A DNA stretch of 14,066 bases from an uncultured Oscillospiraceae bacterium (GCA_934659445.1 CAKUHV010000038.1:1-14066); one strand, 5' to 3'. Shown: positions 1 to 7,887, counted from the stretch's first letter. The notes: a model not told the origin generated them from the sequence alone. Numbers and translations are program-made.

Positions 1-1449
<1,449 letters not shown>

Positions 1450-1453
1450 CAGA

Positions 1454-3211
1454 TCACCGCCCGCTGCCGCTCTGGAACCGCTCCAGAGTTTGTCCGGCCT
1501 GAGACAGGATCTGCGTCCGGTCGTCCTGCGTCAGGGCCAGCCCCTGCTCCAGACGGTCCATCAGGGGGGCGCACTGCTGCGCGAAGGCGGCCAGTAGGGC
1601 CTTCTGGAAGGGGGCGATCTGCTCCAGAGGCAGCTTTTGATAGAGGTGGGCCGTGGCGCACACCAGCGTGACGATCTGCTGGGCCTGACTCATGGGACTG
1701 CCGCGGCCCTGGCGGAGGATCTGCATCAGGCTCTGGCCGTATTGCAGCTGGCTGCGGGTCTCCTCGTCCAGATCGCTGGAGAACTGGGTGAACACCGCCA
1801 TCTCCCGATACTGGGCCAGATCCAGCCGCAGGGAGCCCACGGCGCTTTTCATGGCCCTTGTCTGGGCCGCGCCGCCCACGCGGGACACGGACAGACCCAC
1901 ATTGACGGCGGGACGCTGGCCGGAGAAGAACAGGCTGCTCTCCAGAAACAGCTGGCCGTCGGTGATGGAGATGATGTTGGTGGGGATATAGGCGGACACG
2001 TCGCCGGCCTGGGTCTCCACGATGGGCAGGGCGGTCATGCTGCCGCCGCCCCGGGCGGCGTTGAGATGGGCGGAGCGCTCCAGCAGGCGGGAGTGGAGGT
2101 AGAACACGTCGCCGGGGTAGGCCTCGCGCCCCGGGGAGCGGCCCAGCAGCAGGCTCAGCGCCCGATAGGCGATGGCGTGCTTGGACAGGTCGTCGTAGAC
2201 GATGAGCACATCCTGCCCCCGGTCCATGAAAAACTCCCCCAGGGCGGTGCCGGAGTAGGGGGCGATGTACTGCATGGAGGCGGCCTCGCCTGCGCCGGCG
2301 CACACCACAACGGTGTAGTCCATGGCGCCGCTGCGGCGCAGCTGCTCGGTGATCTGGGCCACGGAGCTGACCTTCTGTCCGATGGCCACATAGATGCACA
2401 CCATGTTCTTGCCCTTCTGGTTCAGAATGGTGTCGATGGCGATGGAGGTCTTGCCCGTCTGCCGGTCGCCGATGATCAGCTCGCGCTGGCCCCGGCCAAT
2501 GGGGAACATGGAATCGATGGTCAGGATGCCGGTCTCCATGGGGGCGTCCACGGGCTGACGGTCGATGATGCCCGGGGCGGGGGACTCGATGGGGTTATAG
2601 TCCTCGGCGGTGATGGGGCCCTTGCCGTCCACAGGGGCGCCCAGGGCGTTGATGACCCGGCCCAGAAAGCCGCCGCCCACAGGAAGACCGGCGGTCTTAC
2701 CCGTGCAGTATACGGCGCTGCCCTCGCTGACGGCGGCCTCATCGTCGAACAGGATGCAGTCGACCTGCTCCTGACTCAGATTCTGCACCATGCCCCGCAC
2801 GCCGTTTTCAAACAGCAGCACCTCGCCGTAGGCGGCGCCGGGCAGACCGCTGACCGAGGCGATGCCGTCCCCCACGGCCAGCACCCGGCCCGCCTGACGG
2901 GCCTGGATTCGGGGCTGCCAGCGGTCTACGGTCTCGCGGATCAGGGGGATGACGGAGCCCTCCCCGGTGGGCAGGGCGGACAGCTGCTGCTTCAGCTGCT
3001 CCAGCCGCCCCCGGGCGGTCCAGTCGATGGTCTCGTCCCCCAGCTTGATCAGAAAGCCGGAGGAGATGCTCCGGTCCTCCTGCCAGGTCAGGGTCACCGG
3101 GCGGCCGTACCGCCGGGACAGCACCTGCTCCATGGCCTGCTCCTGCTCCCCGGTGGGGGGACAGGGGCTGAGCAGAAGGGCGGACAGGGCGGGATCAGGT
3201 GTGTTGTTCAT
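1454..3211 (-). CDS. atpA: F1 ATP synthase delta C-terminal domain fused to subunit alpha
   Basis: A 585-residue protein, about 80 longer than a normal alpha subunit. Residues about 88-585 are a complete alpha: the N-terminal helix SVIPLIRETVDRWQPR, the barrel (GRVLAVGDGIASVSGL), LGRVINALGAPVDGKGP, Walker A GDRQTGKT at 248-255, VLIVYDDLSKHA at about 335-346, and SVSRVGGAAQ with the arginine finger at R444. Residues about 10-80 match the delta/OSCP C-terminal domain: a helix EQEQAMEQVLSRRYGRPV, then WQEDRSISSGFLIKLGDETID and RGRLEQLKQQL. The pattern D-x-S-I-x-x-G-F-x-I-x-x-G-D-x-x-I-D is the delta signature. The start is supported by GGGGAGGAG 7 nt upstream of the ATG. The gene overlaps atpF by 17 bp, so there is no space for the roughly 105-residue delta N-terminal domain. 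Translation through the delta-alpha join is continuous with no stop. The alpha assignment is certain and the delta assignment is by motif. Confidence 0.95.
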   Translation of the reverse strand: MNNTPDPALSALLLSPCPPTGEQEQAMEQVLSRRYGRPVTLTWQEDRSISSGFLIKLGDETIDWTARGRLEQLKQQLSALPTGEGSVIPLIRETVDRWQPRIQARQAGRVLAVGDGIASVSGLPGAAYGEVLLFENGVRGMVQNLSQEQVDCILFDDEAAVSEGSAVYCTGKTAGLPVGGGFLGRVINALGAPVDGKGPITAEDYNPIESPAPGIIDRQPVDAPMETGILTIDSMFPIGRGQRELIIGDRQTGKTSIAIDTILNQKGKNMVCIYVAIGQKVSSVAQITEQLRRSGAMDYTVVVCAGAGEAASMQYIAPYSGTALGEFFMDRGQDVLIVYDDLSKHAIAYRALSLLLGRSPGREAYPGDVFYLHSRLLERSAHLNAARGGGSMTALPIVETQAGDVSAYIPTNIISITDGQLFLESSLFFSGQRPAVNVGLSVSRVGGAAQTRAMKSAVGSLRLDLAQYREMAVFTQFSSDLDEETRSQLQYGQSLMQILRQGRGSPMSQAQQIVTLVCATAHLYQKLPLEQIAPFQKALLAAFAQQCAPLMDRLEQGLALTQDDRTQILSQAGQTLERFQSGSGR

Positions 3212-3695
3212 GGTCGGTCTCCTCCCCGGCGGCGGTCAGGAATGTGTCATAGGCCGGACCGATCTGCTGGGCCGCCAGCTTATCCATGGCGTTCTCCACG
3301 ATGGATACCGCGTCCCGGTTGGCCTGGGCGAGGATGCGCTTGCCCTCCTGCTCCGCCTGGGCCCGGGCATCGGACAGGAGCTTGTCGGCCTGCTGCCGGG
3401 CGGCCTGCTGCTGCTGCTGGGTATAGAGGGCGGCCTGCTTTTCGGCGGAGGAGCGCTTCTCGACCAGCTCCTTATCCAGCTGGGCCAGACTCTCCTCCGC
3501 CTGGGTCTTCAGCTGCTGAGCCTCGTCCCGGGCCTGCCGGGCCTGGGCGTCCATCTGCTCATAGGTCTGCTTCCGCTTGTCCATAAAGTTCTTCACCGGC
3601 TTGAACAGCAGCAGGTACAGCCCGCCGGTGAGAATGGAGAAGTTGAAGAAGTGCAGCAGGATCTGCTGCCAGTCGATGTTCAGCGGGATGTTCAT
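3195..3695 (-). CDS. atpF: Fo ATP synthase subunit b
   Basis: Peripheral stalk subunit, 166 residues, normal size. One N-terminal membrane helix (about 11-30, FFNFSILTGGLYLLLF) is followed by the conserved KPVKNFMDKRK and then a long, highly charged Ala/Gln/Glu-rich helix (about 35-150) that dimerises as a coiled coil. It normally carries delta at its distal end, which matters here because the delta gene is reduced to a domain on alpha. The gene starts 12 nt after atpE behind a GGGG-type ribosome binding site and overlaps the delta/alpha gene by 17 bp. No delta N-terminal domain is attached to its C-terminus, so it is not a mycobacterial-style b-delta fusion. Confidence 0.96.
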   Translation of the reverse strand: MNIPLNIDWQQILLHFFNFSILTGGLYLLLFKPVKNFMDKRKQTYEQMDAQARQARDEAQQLKTQAEESLAQLDKELVEKRSSAEKQAALYTQQQQQAARQQADKLLSDARAQAEQEGKRILAQANRDAVSIVENAMDKLAAQQIGPAYDTFLTAAGEETDHEQHT

Positions 3696-3707
3696 ACGCT
3701 CATCCCC

Positions 3708-4082
3708 TTACAGCACGAAGATGATCAGGATCACGGCCAGCAGCGCGTAAATGATGGCCGTCTCAATAAAGACCAGACCCAGCATCAGGGTGGTGCGGAT
3801 CTTGCCCTCGGCCTCCGGCTGGCGGGAGATGCTGTCGGCGGACTTGGCCACGGCGATGCCCATGGACAGAGCGCCGCCGGCGGCGGCGATGCCGATGGCG
3901 ATGCCGCTGGCCATGGCCTTGCCGGAGGTGGTGTTGTCAACAGCGGCGGTCTGGGCGGTCTCGGTCTGGGCGGCGGTATCGGGGCCGTCGGCAAAGGCGG
4001 GCAGAGCGCAGAACGCAGCGGCCAGCACCAGCAGGGCACAGGCCGCCAGACGGGCGGTGAACTTTTTAGCAGACAGTTTCAT
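3708..4082 (-). CDS. atpE: Fo ATP synthase subunit c with signal peptide
   Basis: Rotor-ring proteolipid, 124 residues from the chosen start, against 75-90 for most c subunits. The extra length is an N-terminal signal peptide (MKLSAKK, a hydrophobic core at about 13-29, then ALPAFA|DG with predicted cleavage after residue 31) and a Thr/Ala-rich linker (about 32-53). The c hairpin follows: helix 1 at about 56-80, the polar loop SISRQPEAEGK (84-94) and helix 2 at about 98-123 with the ion-carrying carboxylate E107 in FIETAIIY. The start at 4082 is preferred because AGGAGGA lies 8-9 nt upstream; an in-frame ATG at 4106 overlaps the atpB stop and lacks such a site. Lined up by the RQPE loop with the Ilyobacter Na+ c subunit, the Gln ligand position is M74 and the Ser next to the Glu is T108, so the classical Na+ signature is incomplete. 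Confidence 0.95.
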   Translation of the reverse strand: MKLSAKKFTARLAACALLVLAAAFCALPAFADGPDTAAQTETAQTAAVDNTTSGKAMASGIAIGIAAAGGALSMGIAVAKSADSISRQPEAEGKIRTTLMLGLVFIETAIIYALLAVILIIFVL

Positions 4083-4102
4083 ATGGGTGTTCCTCCTATC
4101 GA

Positions 4103-4933
4103 TCAAGCGGTTTGGGTGGCAGAAGTTTTTTTAGAGACTTTTTTCGGATGGGGCGCGGACACCTCGCCGTAAAACAGTGAGGTGAGCATGGTCAGCACAT
4201 AGGCCTGGATCAGGGCGTGTAGCAGGGTGAACAGTACGCCGACGATCACAGGCAGGACAAAGCTCAGCGCAACGTAGTGATAGACCAGCTCGGTGACCAG
4301 CAGGCCGCTGAGCAGGGCACCAAAGAGCCGGAAGCTCATGGACAGGGGCAGGGAGAAGTCCTTCAGCGTCATGCCCACGCCCCGCAGGCCGTTGCCCGCG
4401 ATGCCGCCGGACAGGATCACCAGATAGGACAGCACGCCCAGGGAGATGGCGGCATTTACGTCGGACAGCGGGGCGGGCAGAGCCACCGACGCCCCCGTGA
4501 CCGCCACGGCCTGAAAGCCGAACAGCTCGAACAGGGTGCCCACAAAGATGTACACGCCGGCGGAAAAGATGTAGGCCCCCAGAAATTTGTTCCGGTGGGG
4601 GCTGTTGCCCCGGGCCAGACCGTCGAAGGTGCCCACCAGTGTCTCCAGCAGCAGCTGGAACCGCCCGGGAACCAGCGTGAAGCGGGGGATGACCAGCAGC
4701 CGGATCAGTGCCGCCGCCAGCAGCAGCGCGCCCGACACCGCCATGGCGGAGATGAAGGCGGGGTTCACGTCCTTCAGCCCGAACAGGCTGATGCGGCCCT
4801 CGCTGTGCAGCACCGCGTCCCGCATGGCGGGCTGGATCGCCTCGCCGCCGCCGGAGCCGGGGACCAGCAGCGCCCCGGCCAGCAGAGCAAGGGTGATCAG
4901 CCCCCAGCAGAGGAGAAATCTTTTCTTATTCAT
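4103..4933 (-). CDS. atpB: Fo ATP synthase subunit a
   Basis: Stator proton/ion channel subunit, 276 residues, with about six hydrophobic helices. The essential arginine is R202 in SMSFRLFGALLSG, and the last helix carries LLHALIQAYVLTMLTSLFYG with the conserved Gln (Q243). The start at 4933 (MNKKRF) is chosen because GGAGGGCGATATTGGC precedes it; an upstream in-frame ATG at 4987 gives 18 extra residues with no matching site. By eye, the E. coli N214, E219 and H245 positions are A, L and T here; a glutamate one turn on (E215) and H239 may substitute. It is first in the operon, with no atpI in front, and is transcribed from the promoter at 5056-5084. The C-terminus is a Lys/Ser/Thr-rich tail. 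Confidence 0.95.
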   Translation of the reverse strand: MNKKRFLLCWGLITLALLAGALLVPGSGGGEAIQPAMRDAVLHSEGRISLFGLKDVNPAFISAMAVSGALLLAAALIRLLVIPRFTLVPGRFQLLLETLVGTFDGLARGNSPHRNKFLGAYIFSAGVYIFVGTLFELFGFQAVAVTGASVALPAPLSDVNAAISLGVLSYLVILSGGIAGNGLRGVGMTLKDFSLPLSMSFRLFGALLSGLLVTELVYHYVALSFVLPVIVGVLFTLLHALIQAYVLTMLTSLFYGEVSAPHPKKVSKKTSATQTA

Positions 4934-5055
4934 GCCAATATCGCCCTCCAAACCCGGAAAGACTGCACAAAGACGGAAAAATTTCAAATCCTAAAATAAG
5001 ACCTAAAAGTATCCGCCTTTGCAGGAAATCCTTCGTCTATTCAGTTCATGTGGGG

Positions 5056-5084
5056 AGTATAGCACCGCCGGACGGGAAAAGCAA
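5056..5084 (-). promoter_or_regulatory. Probable sigma-A promoter of the atp operon
   Basis: Read on the minus strand, TTGCTT (5084-5079) and TATACT (5061-5056) are separated by 17 nt, close to the TTGACA/TATAAT consensus. This would start transcription near 5049 and give an untranslated leader of about 115 nt before atpB. It lies between the terminator of the methyltransferase gene and atpB, where an operon promoter is expected. The leader is AT-rich and I see no recognised riboswitch in it. Confidence 0.65.
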
Positions 5085-5160
5085 ATGCAATTCCAACAAA
5101 TTAACACGAAATTAACAAGAATGTTTTGTAATGAACGGCAAATTACAAGCGGAAAAATTG

Positions 5161-5198
5161 TGCAAAATAACAGAGACGCCGCTGCGGACGGCGCCCCT
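5161..5198 (-). terminator. Intrinsic terminator after the RNA methyltransferase gene
   Basis: On the minus strand AGGGGCGCCG (5198-5189) pairs with CGGCGTCTCT (5181-5172) across a 7-nt loop, giving 10 pairs with two G-U. It is followed by GTTATTTTG. It sits 15 nt past the methyltransferase stop and separates that gene from the atp operon promoter. Confidence 0.65.
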
Positions 5199-5212
5199 GC
5201 TGCAGGAAAAGA

Positions 5213-6043
5213 TCAATGAAGGCCGGGATGGCTCATCAGTCCCAGCTGATAGAAGGCCACGGCGCTGGCGGCGGCTACGTTCAGGGAGTCCACCCCGTGG
5301 GACATGGGGATGCGCACGGTGTAGTCGCACCGGGCGATGGTGCCGTCGGCAAGGCCGTCCCCCTCGGTCCCCAGCACCACGGCCAGCCTCTCCTCCGCCG
5401 CCAGACGGGGGTCGCTCAGGGACAGAGAGTCCTCCCGCAGGGCCATGGCTGCGGTCTTGAAGCCGTGCTCCCATAGCAGCTCCTGCCAGTCTCCGTCGGG
5501 CAGATAGGCCCAGGGCACCTGGAACACGCAGCCCATGCTCACCCGGCTGGCCCGGCGGTAGAGGGGGTCGCTGCCCGCCTGGGTCAGCAGAACGGCGTCC
5601 ATGCCAAGGGCGGCGGCGGAGCGGAAGATGGCCCCCACATTGGTGGGGTTCATCACATTTTCCAGCACGGCGACCCGCCGGGCAGACCGGCACAGCGCCT
5701 CCGCCGGGGGCTGCTGGGGCCGCAGCATAGCGCACAGCAGCCCCCGGGTCAGGTGGAAGCCGGTCAGTCGGGTCAGCACGCTGTCGTCGGCAGTGTAGAC
5801 GGGGACGTCCCCTGGGCAGCGCTCCAGTACCTCGCCCCCCTTGCCGGACAGGTGCTTTTCCTCCATAAGGAAGGACACCGGGCGGCAGCCGGCATCCAGC
5901 GCCCGGCCGATGACCAGGGGACTCTCCGCAATGAACATGGCATGGGCGGGGTCGGCGCGGTTGAGCAGCTGATTCTCCGTCAGGCGGGCATAGGGGTCCA
6001 GCCGGGGGTCGTCAAAATCGGTGATGGGGATGATCTGGGCCAT
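5213..6043 (-). CDS. TrmH/SpoU-family RNA methyltransferase
   Basis: A 276-residue SAM-dependent 2'-O-ribose methyltransferase of the SPOUT fold (COG0566 type); the rRNA or tRNA target cannot be told from sequence alone. An N-terminal substrate-binding domain (about 20-108) precedes the catalytic knot with all three family motifs: motif 1 in LENVMNPTNVGAIFRSAAAL (127-146, Asn and Arg conserved), motif 2 LGTEGDGL (224-231) and motif 3 IPMSHGVDSLNVAAA (245-259). The start at 6043 is chosen because AAAGGAG lies 8 nt upstream; an ATG at 6091 would add 16 residues without such a site and would lie inside the promoter region. It is a single-gene unit, with its own promoter and a terminator on either side. 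Confidence 0.93.
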   Translation of the reverse strand: MAQIIPITDFDDPRLDPYARLTENQLLNRADPAHAMFIAESPLVIGRALDAGCRPVSFLMEEKHLSGKGGEVLERCPGDVPVYTADDSVLTRLTGFHLTRGLLCAMLRPQQPPAEALCRSARRVAVLENVMNPTNVGAIFRSAAALGMDAVLLTQAGSDPLYRRASRVSMGCVFQVPWAYLPDGDWQELLWEHGFKTAAMALREDSLSLSDPRLAAEERLAVVLGTEGDGLADGTIARCDYTVRIPMSHGVDSLNVAAASAVAFYQLGLMSHPGLH

Positions 6044-6078
6044 GGGGACGGCTCCTTTCCGGATATTCTCCGTCCGCC

Positions 6079-6107
6079 ATTTTACATCCAAATCACAGCG
6101 GTGGCAA
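6079..6107 (-). promoter_or_regulatory. Probable promoter of the RNA methyltransferase gene
   Basis: Minus-strand TTGCCA (6107-6102) and TAAAAT (6084-6079) are separated by 17 nt, and each is close to consensus. The likely start site is near 6072, about 30 nt before the chosen start codon, which supports that codon over the ATG at 6091. The -35 box abuts the T-run of the terminator at 6106-6140. Confidence 0.6.
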
Positions 6108-6140
6108 GAAAAATCGGGCCCGCGCAGGGCGCAGGCCCGA
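6106..6140 (-). terminator. Minus-strand intrinsic terminator upstream of the methyltransferase promoter
   Basis: TCGGGCC (6114-6120) and GGCCCGA (6134-6140) pair, with an inner GCGC/GCGC stem, and on the minus strand the hairpin runs into TTTTTCTT (6113-6106). Such a hairpin would stop transcription arriving from the right. No minus-strand gene now lies directly upstream of it: the space is occupied by the IS110 remnant and deoC has its own terminator. It may therefore mark the end of a gene that has been lost or displaced. Confidence 0.6.
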
Positions 6141-6247
6141 CCAAAAGGGTGAAGTAGCCCGTAAACTTATCTCTTTCAAATCGACTCGATTTTGCCGGAT
6201 GGCCAGTCAATGCCGTACTCTTCCAATCTACAATTGGGAGGTATACT

Positions 6248-6555
6248 GTGGCATTTAAGATTTTTCGCAAAAACTGCTGCGGACTGGATGTTCACAAGAC
6301 TTGGATTTACGCCTGTATCGGAATTACTGACACAAATGGACGTACAGAGTATAAGCAGGCTCGCTTTTCCTCCTTTACAAAAGGCTTGCAGGAACTGGCT
6401 GACTGGCTTGCCAAATACGACTGTATTCTGCCGCAGGCTACCTGGAAGATAAGCTGACAGAACATTCTGTCGTAATTTCCAAGGCCCAGGGGCTTGAACT
6501 CCTCCGCAAGAGAGGTTATATCTTCAGGGATGAGGTTGATCCTGCCCCTGCTTGA
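6248..6555 (+). pseudogene. IS110-family transposase remnant, internally deleted
   Basis: A GTG start at 6248 with GGGAGG 7 nt upstream opens a frame that is recognisably the N-terminus of an IS110-family DEDD transposase: CGLDVHKTWIYACIGITD, with the first catalytic Asp in GLDVHK, and GLQELADWLAKYDC. Immediately after, where the family has a Glu-containing MEST motif, the frame breaks and stops at 6455. From about 6430 another frame reads through SKAQGLELLRKRGYIF to a stop at 6553-6555, and resembles an IS110 C-terminal tail. A normal IS110 protein has 320-420 residues, so about 300 internal codons are missing and the product cannot be active. The N-terminal assignment is firm; the C-terminal one is tentative. 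IS110 elements have no terminal inverted repeats, so the ends cannot be fixed; 6141-6247 could hold the left end with the former guide (bridge) RNA region. Confidence 0.75.
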
Positions 6556-6980
6556 CGCTTTTTCCCATACTTCTATTTGGCCGCCTTAATGACGGCTTGG
6601 CTTTGTGTGACCTTTTTCGGAACGGTGCTCGAATTACAGTGTTTCAAACTTGTGCTCCTCCCTTACAGACAGATTTTCCGCGCCGCGGGGGTCCGGACTG
6701 CGGGGATGGGGACCCGGCGGAGCGGCTTTGAAGGGCAGAATCCGGGCGGCGCCGGAACATCTGCCGGCAGCTGTATTGTATCAGAAAGCGGGGAGGAACT
6801 GCATGAAAATACCCAATATTTAGCAAAAACTGTAGGAAGGTGAAACCCGTCGAAAACTGCGATGAATGTTACTAAAATTACTAAAGAGTCAAGAAAAATA
6901 AAACGGATCCGGGGGCGAGATCCCAAGGGCATGAGGGAGAACAGGGGCGGGGCGGCTGCGGTCCGCCCGGACGTTCAGAC
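6556..6980. other. Gene-free stretch right of the IS110 remnant
   Basis: About 425 bp with no open frame that looks like protein on either strand. The frames of 60-90 codons here have low-complexity, arginine/proline-rich or random composition, lack ribosome binding sites and overlap each other. Composition is mixed: 6556-6670 is likely the right end of the IS110 element (it includes GCCGCC-ttaatg-GGCGGC-like pairing near 6590), 6690-6770 is GC-rich, 6780-6905 is AT-rich and 6907-6975 is GC-rich again. It may be decayed coding sequence, but I recognise no family. Confidence 0.5.
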
Positions 6981-7016
6981 AAAATAAAAGGGGGCAGGAA
7001 CCCGGTCCTGCCCCCT
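6981..7016 (-). terminator. Intrinsic terminator of deoC
   Basis: An 11-bp stem, AGGGGGCAGGA (6989-6999) with TCCTGCCCCCT (7006-7016), encloses a 6-nt loop. On the minus strand it is followed by TTTTATTTTG. It is a textbook Rho-independent terminator 24 nt beyond the deoC stop. Confidence 0.9.
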
Positions 7017-7039
7017 GAAGCGCGATATTAAAGCGGTGT

Positions 7040-7687
7040 TTATTCCTCCATCAGCGCGGCCAGTGCGCTGGCGCCGATGCGGTCGGCCCCCGCGTCCAGC
7101 ATGGCCTGGGCCTGCTCAAAGGTGCGGATGCCGCCGGCGGCCTTGATGCGCAGATCGGGGGAGATATGCTGCCGGAACAGCTTCACGTCCTCCACCGTGG
7201 CTCCGCCGGTGGAAAAGCCGGTGGAGGTCTTGATGAAGTCCGCCCCGGACATGGAGACGATCCGGCAGGCGGCGACCTTCTCCTCCTCAGTCAGCTGGCA
7301 GGCCTCTACGATGACCTTCAGGATGCGGCCGTGACAGGCCGCCTTGACGGCGCGGATCTCATACAGCACGCCCTCCCAGTCGCCGGCCTTGGCCAGAGCC
7401 AGATTCATGACCATGTCGATCTCGTCGGCGCCGCCGCGGATGGCGTCCTCGGCCTCGAAGACCTTCACCTCGGGGGTGTTGTAGCCGTTGGGAAAGCCGA
7501 TGACCGTGCAGATCTTCAGCCGGTCGCCCACATAGTCCTCTGCCCTGCGCACAAAGCAGGGGGGGATGCATACGGAGGCGGTCTGATACTCCATGCCCTG
7601 GTCGCAGATCTTCTTCACCTGCTCCCAGCCGGCGGTGGGAGTCAGGATGGTGTGGTCCACCCGGCGCATGATCTCTTTTTTGTCCAT
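7040..7687 (-). CDS. deoC: Deoxyribose-phosphate aldolase
   Basis: Cytosolic class I aldolase that splits 2-deoxyribose 5-phosphate into glyceraldehyde 3-phosphate and acetaldehyde, used to catabolise deoxynucleosides. It has 215 residues, the usual length for the short bacterial form. Visible family signatures are DHTIL (11-15), VIGFPNG (62-68), the EIDMVMN strand with D91, the Schiff-base lysine K153 in DFIKTSTGF, and the second active-site lysine K182 in RIKAAGGIR. The start has AGAGGAG 7 nt upstream. It is monocistronic here: its own promoter (7747-7775) and terminator (6981-7016) bracket it, and no phosphopentomutase or nucleoside phosphorylase gene is adjacent. Confidence 0.97.
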   Translation of the reverse strand: MDKKEIMRRVDHTILTPTAGWEQVKKICDQGMEYQTASVCIPPCFVRRAEDYVGDRLKICTVIGFPNGYNTPEVKVFEAEDAIRGGADEIDMVMNLALAKAGDWEGVLYEIRAVKAACHGRILKVIVEACQLTEEEKVAACRIVSMSGADFIKTSTGFSTGGATVEDVKLFRQHISPDLRIKAAGGIRTFEQAQAMLDAGADRIGASALAALMEE

Positions 7688-7729
7688 AAGGCACTCCTCT
7701 TTCCGAAGCTCCCCGCTATCAGCAGGCGG

Positions 7730-7745
7730 GGGCAGACATCTGCCC
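7730..7745. promoter_or_regulatory. Palindrome at the deoC start-site region, possible operator
   Basis: A perfect inverted repeat, GGGCAGA-CA-TCTGCCC, lies directly downstream of the deoC -10 box and covers the expected transcription start. A repressor bound here would block initiation, as DeoR-type regulators do for deoC elsewhere. The regulator is not encoded in the window. It could instead be an mRNA hairpin, although a 2-nt centre is too tight for the full stem. Confidence 0.4.
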
Positions 7746-7746
7746 T

Positions 7747-7775
7747 ATTCTACTCCCTGCGGCCCTGTTTGTCCA
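7747..7775 (-). promoter_or_regulatory. Probable deoC promoter
   Basis: Minus-strand TGGACA (7775-7770) and TAGAAT (7752-7747) have a 17-nt spacer and each differs from the sigma-A consensus at one position. The predicted start near 7740 gives a leader of about 50 nt. It diverges from the promoter at 7859-7887. Confidence 0.65.
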
Positions 7776-7834
7776 GAGGGGACCGCAAGGACGGAGCTTT
7801 TGTGTGAATTTTACAGATGTGGGAAATGCAAAAC

Positions 7835-7858
7835 GGCGGAAAATCTATCATTTCCGCC
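7835..7858. repeat. Inverted repeat abutting the pheB-hom-lysC promoter
   Basis: GGCGGAAA (7835-7842) and TTTCCGCC (7851-7858) form a perfect 8-bp inverted repeat with an 8-nt centre. It ends exactly where the -35 box of the plus-strand promoter begins. It could be an operator for a dimeric regulator. On the minus strand it is followed by GTTTTGC, so a weak terminator is the alternative. No recognised regulator motif. Confidence 0.4.
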
Positions 7859-7887
7859 TTGCGCCGGGGCGCTGTATGTGCTAAAAT
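7859..7887 (+). promoter_or_regulatory. Probable promoter of the ACT-hom-lysC operon
   Basis: TTGCGC (7859-7864) and TAAAAT (7882-7887) are separated by 17 nt. The likely start near 7894 gives a leader of about 60 nt before the ACT gene. I see no T-box, lysine riboswitch or leader peptide in that short leader. Confidence 0.6.

Noticed and set aside
3195..3695. Possibility that the missing delta N-terminal domain is carried by subunit b
   Set aside because: The atpF product has normal b length and ends in a standard stalk helix; there is no helical bundle after it.
6577..6932. Small protein genes of 60-89 codons on either strand in the gene-free stretch
   Set aside because: Mutually overlapping frames with no ribosome binding sites and random-looking composition; none resembles a known protein.
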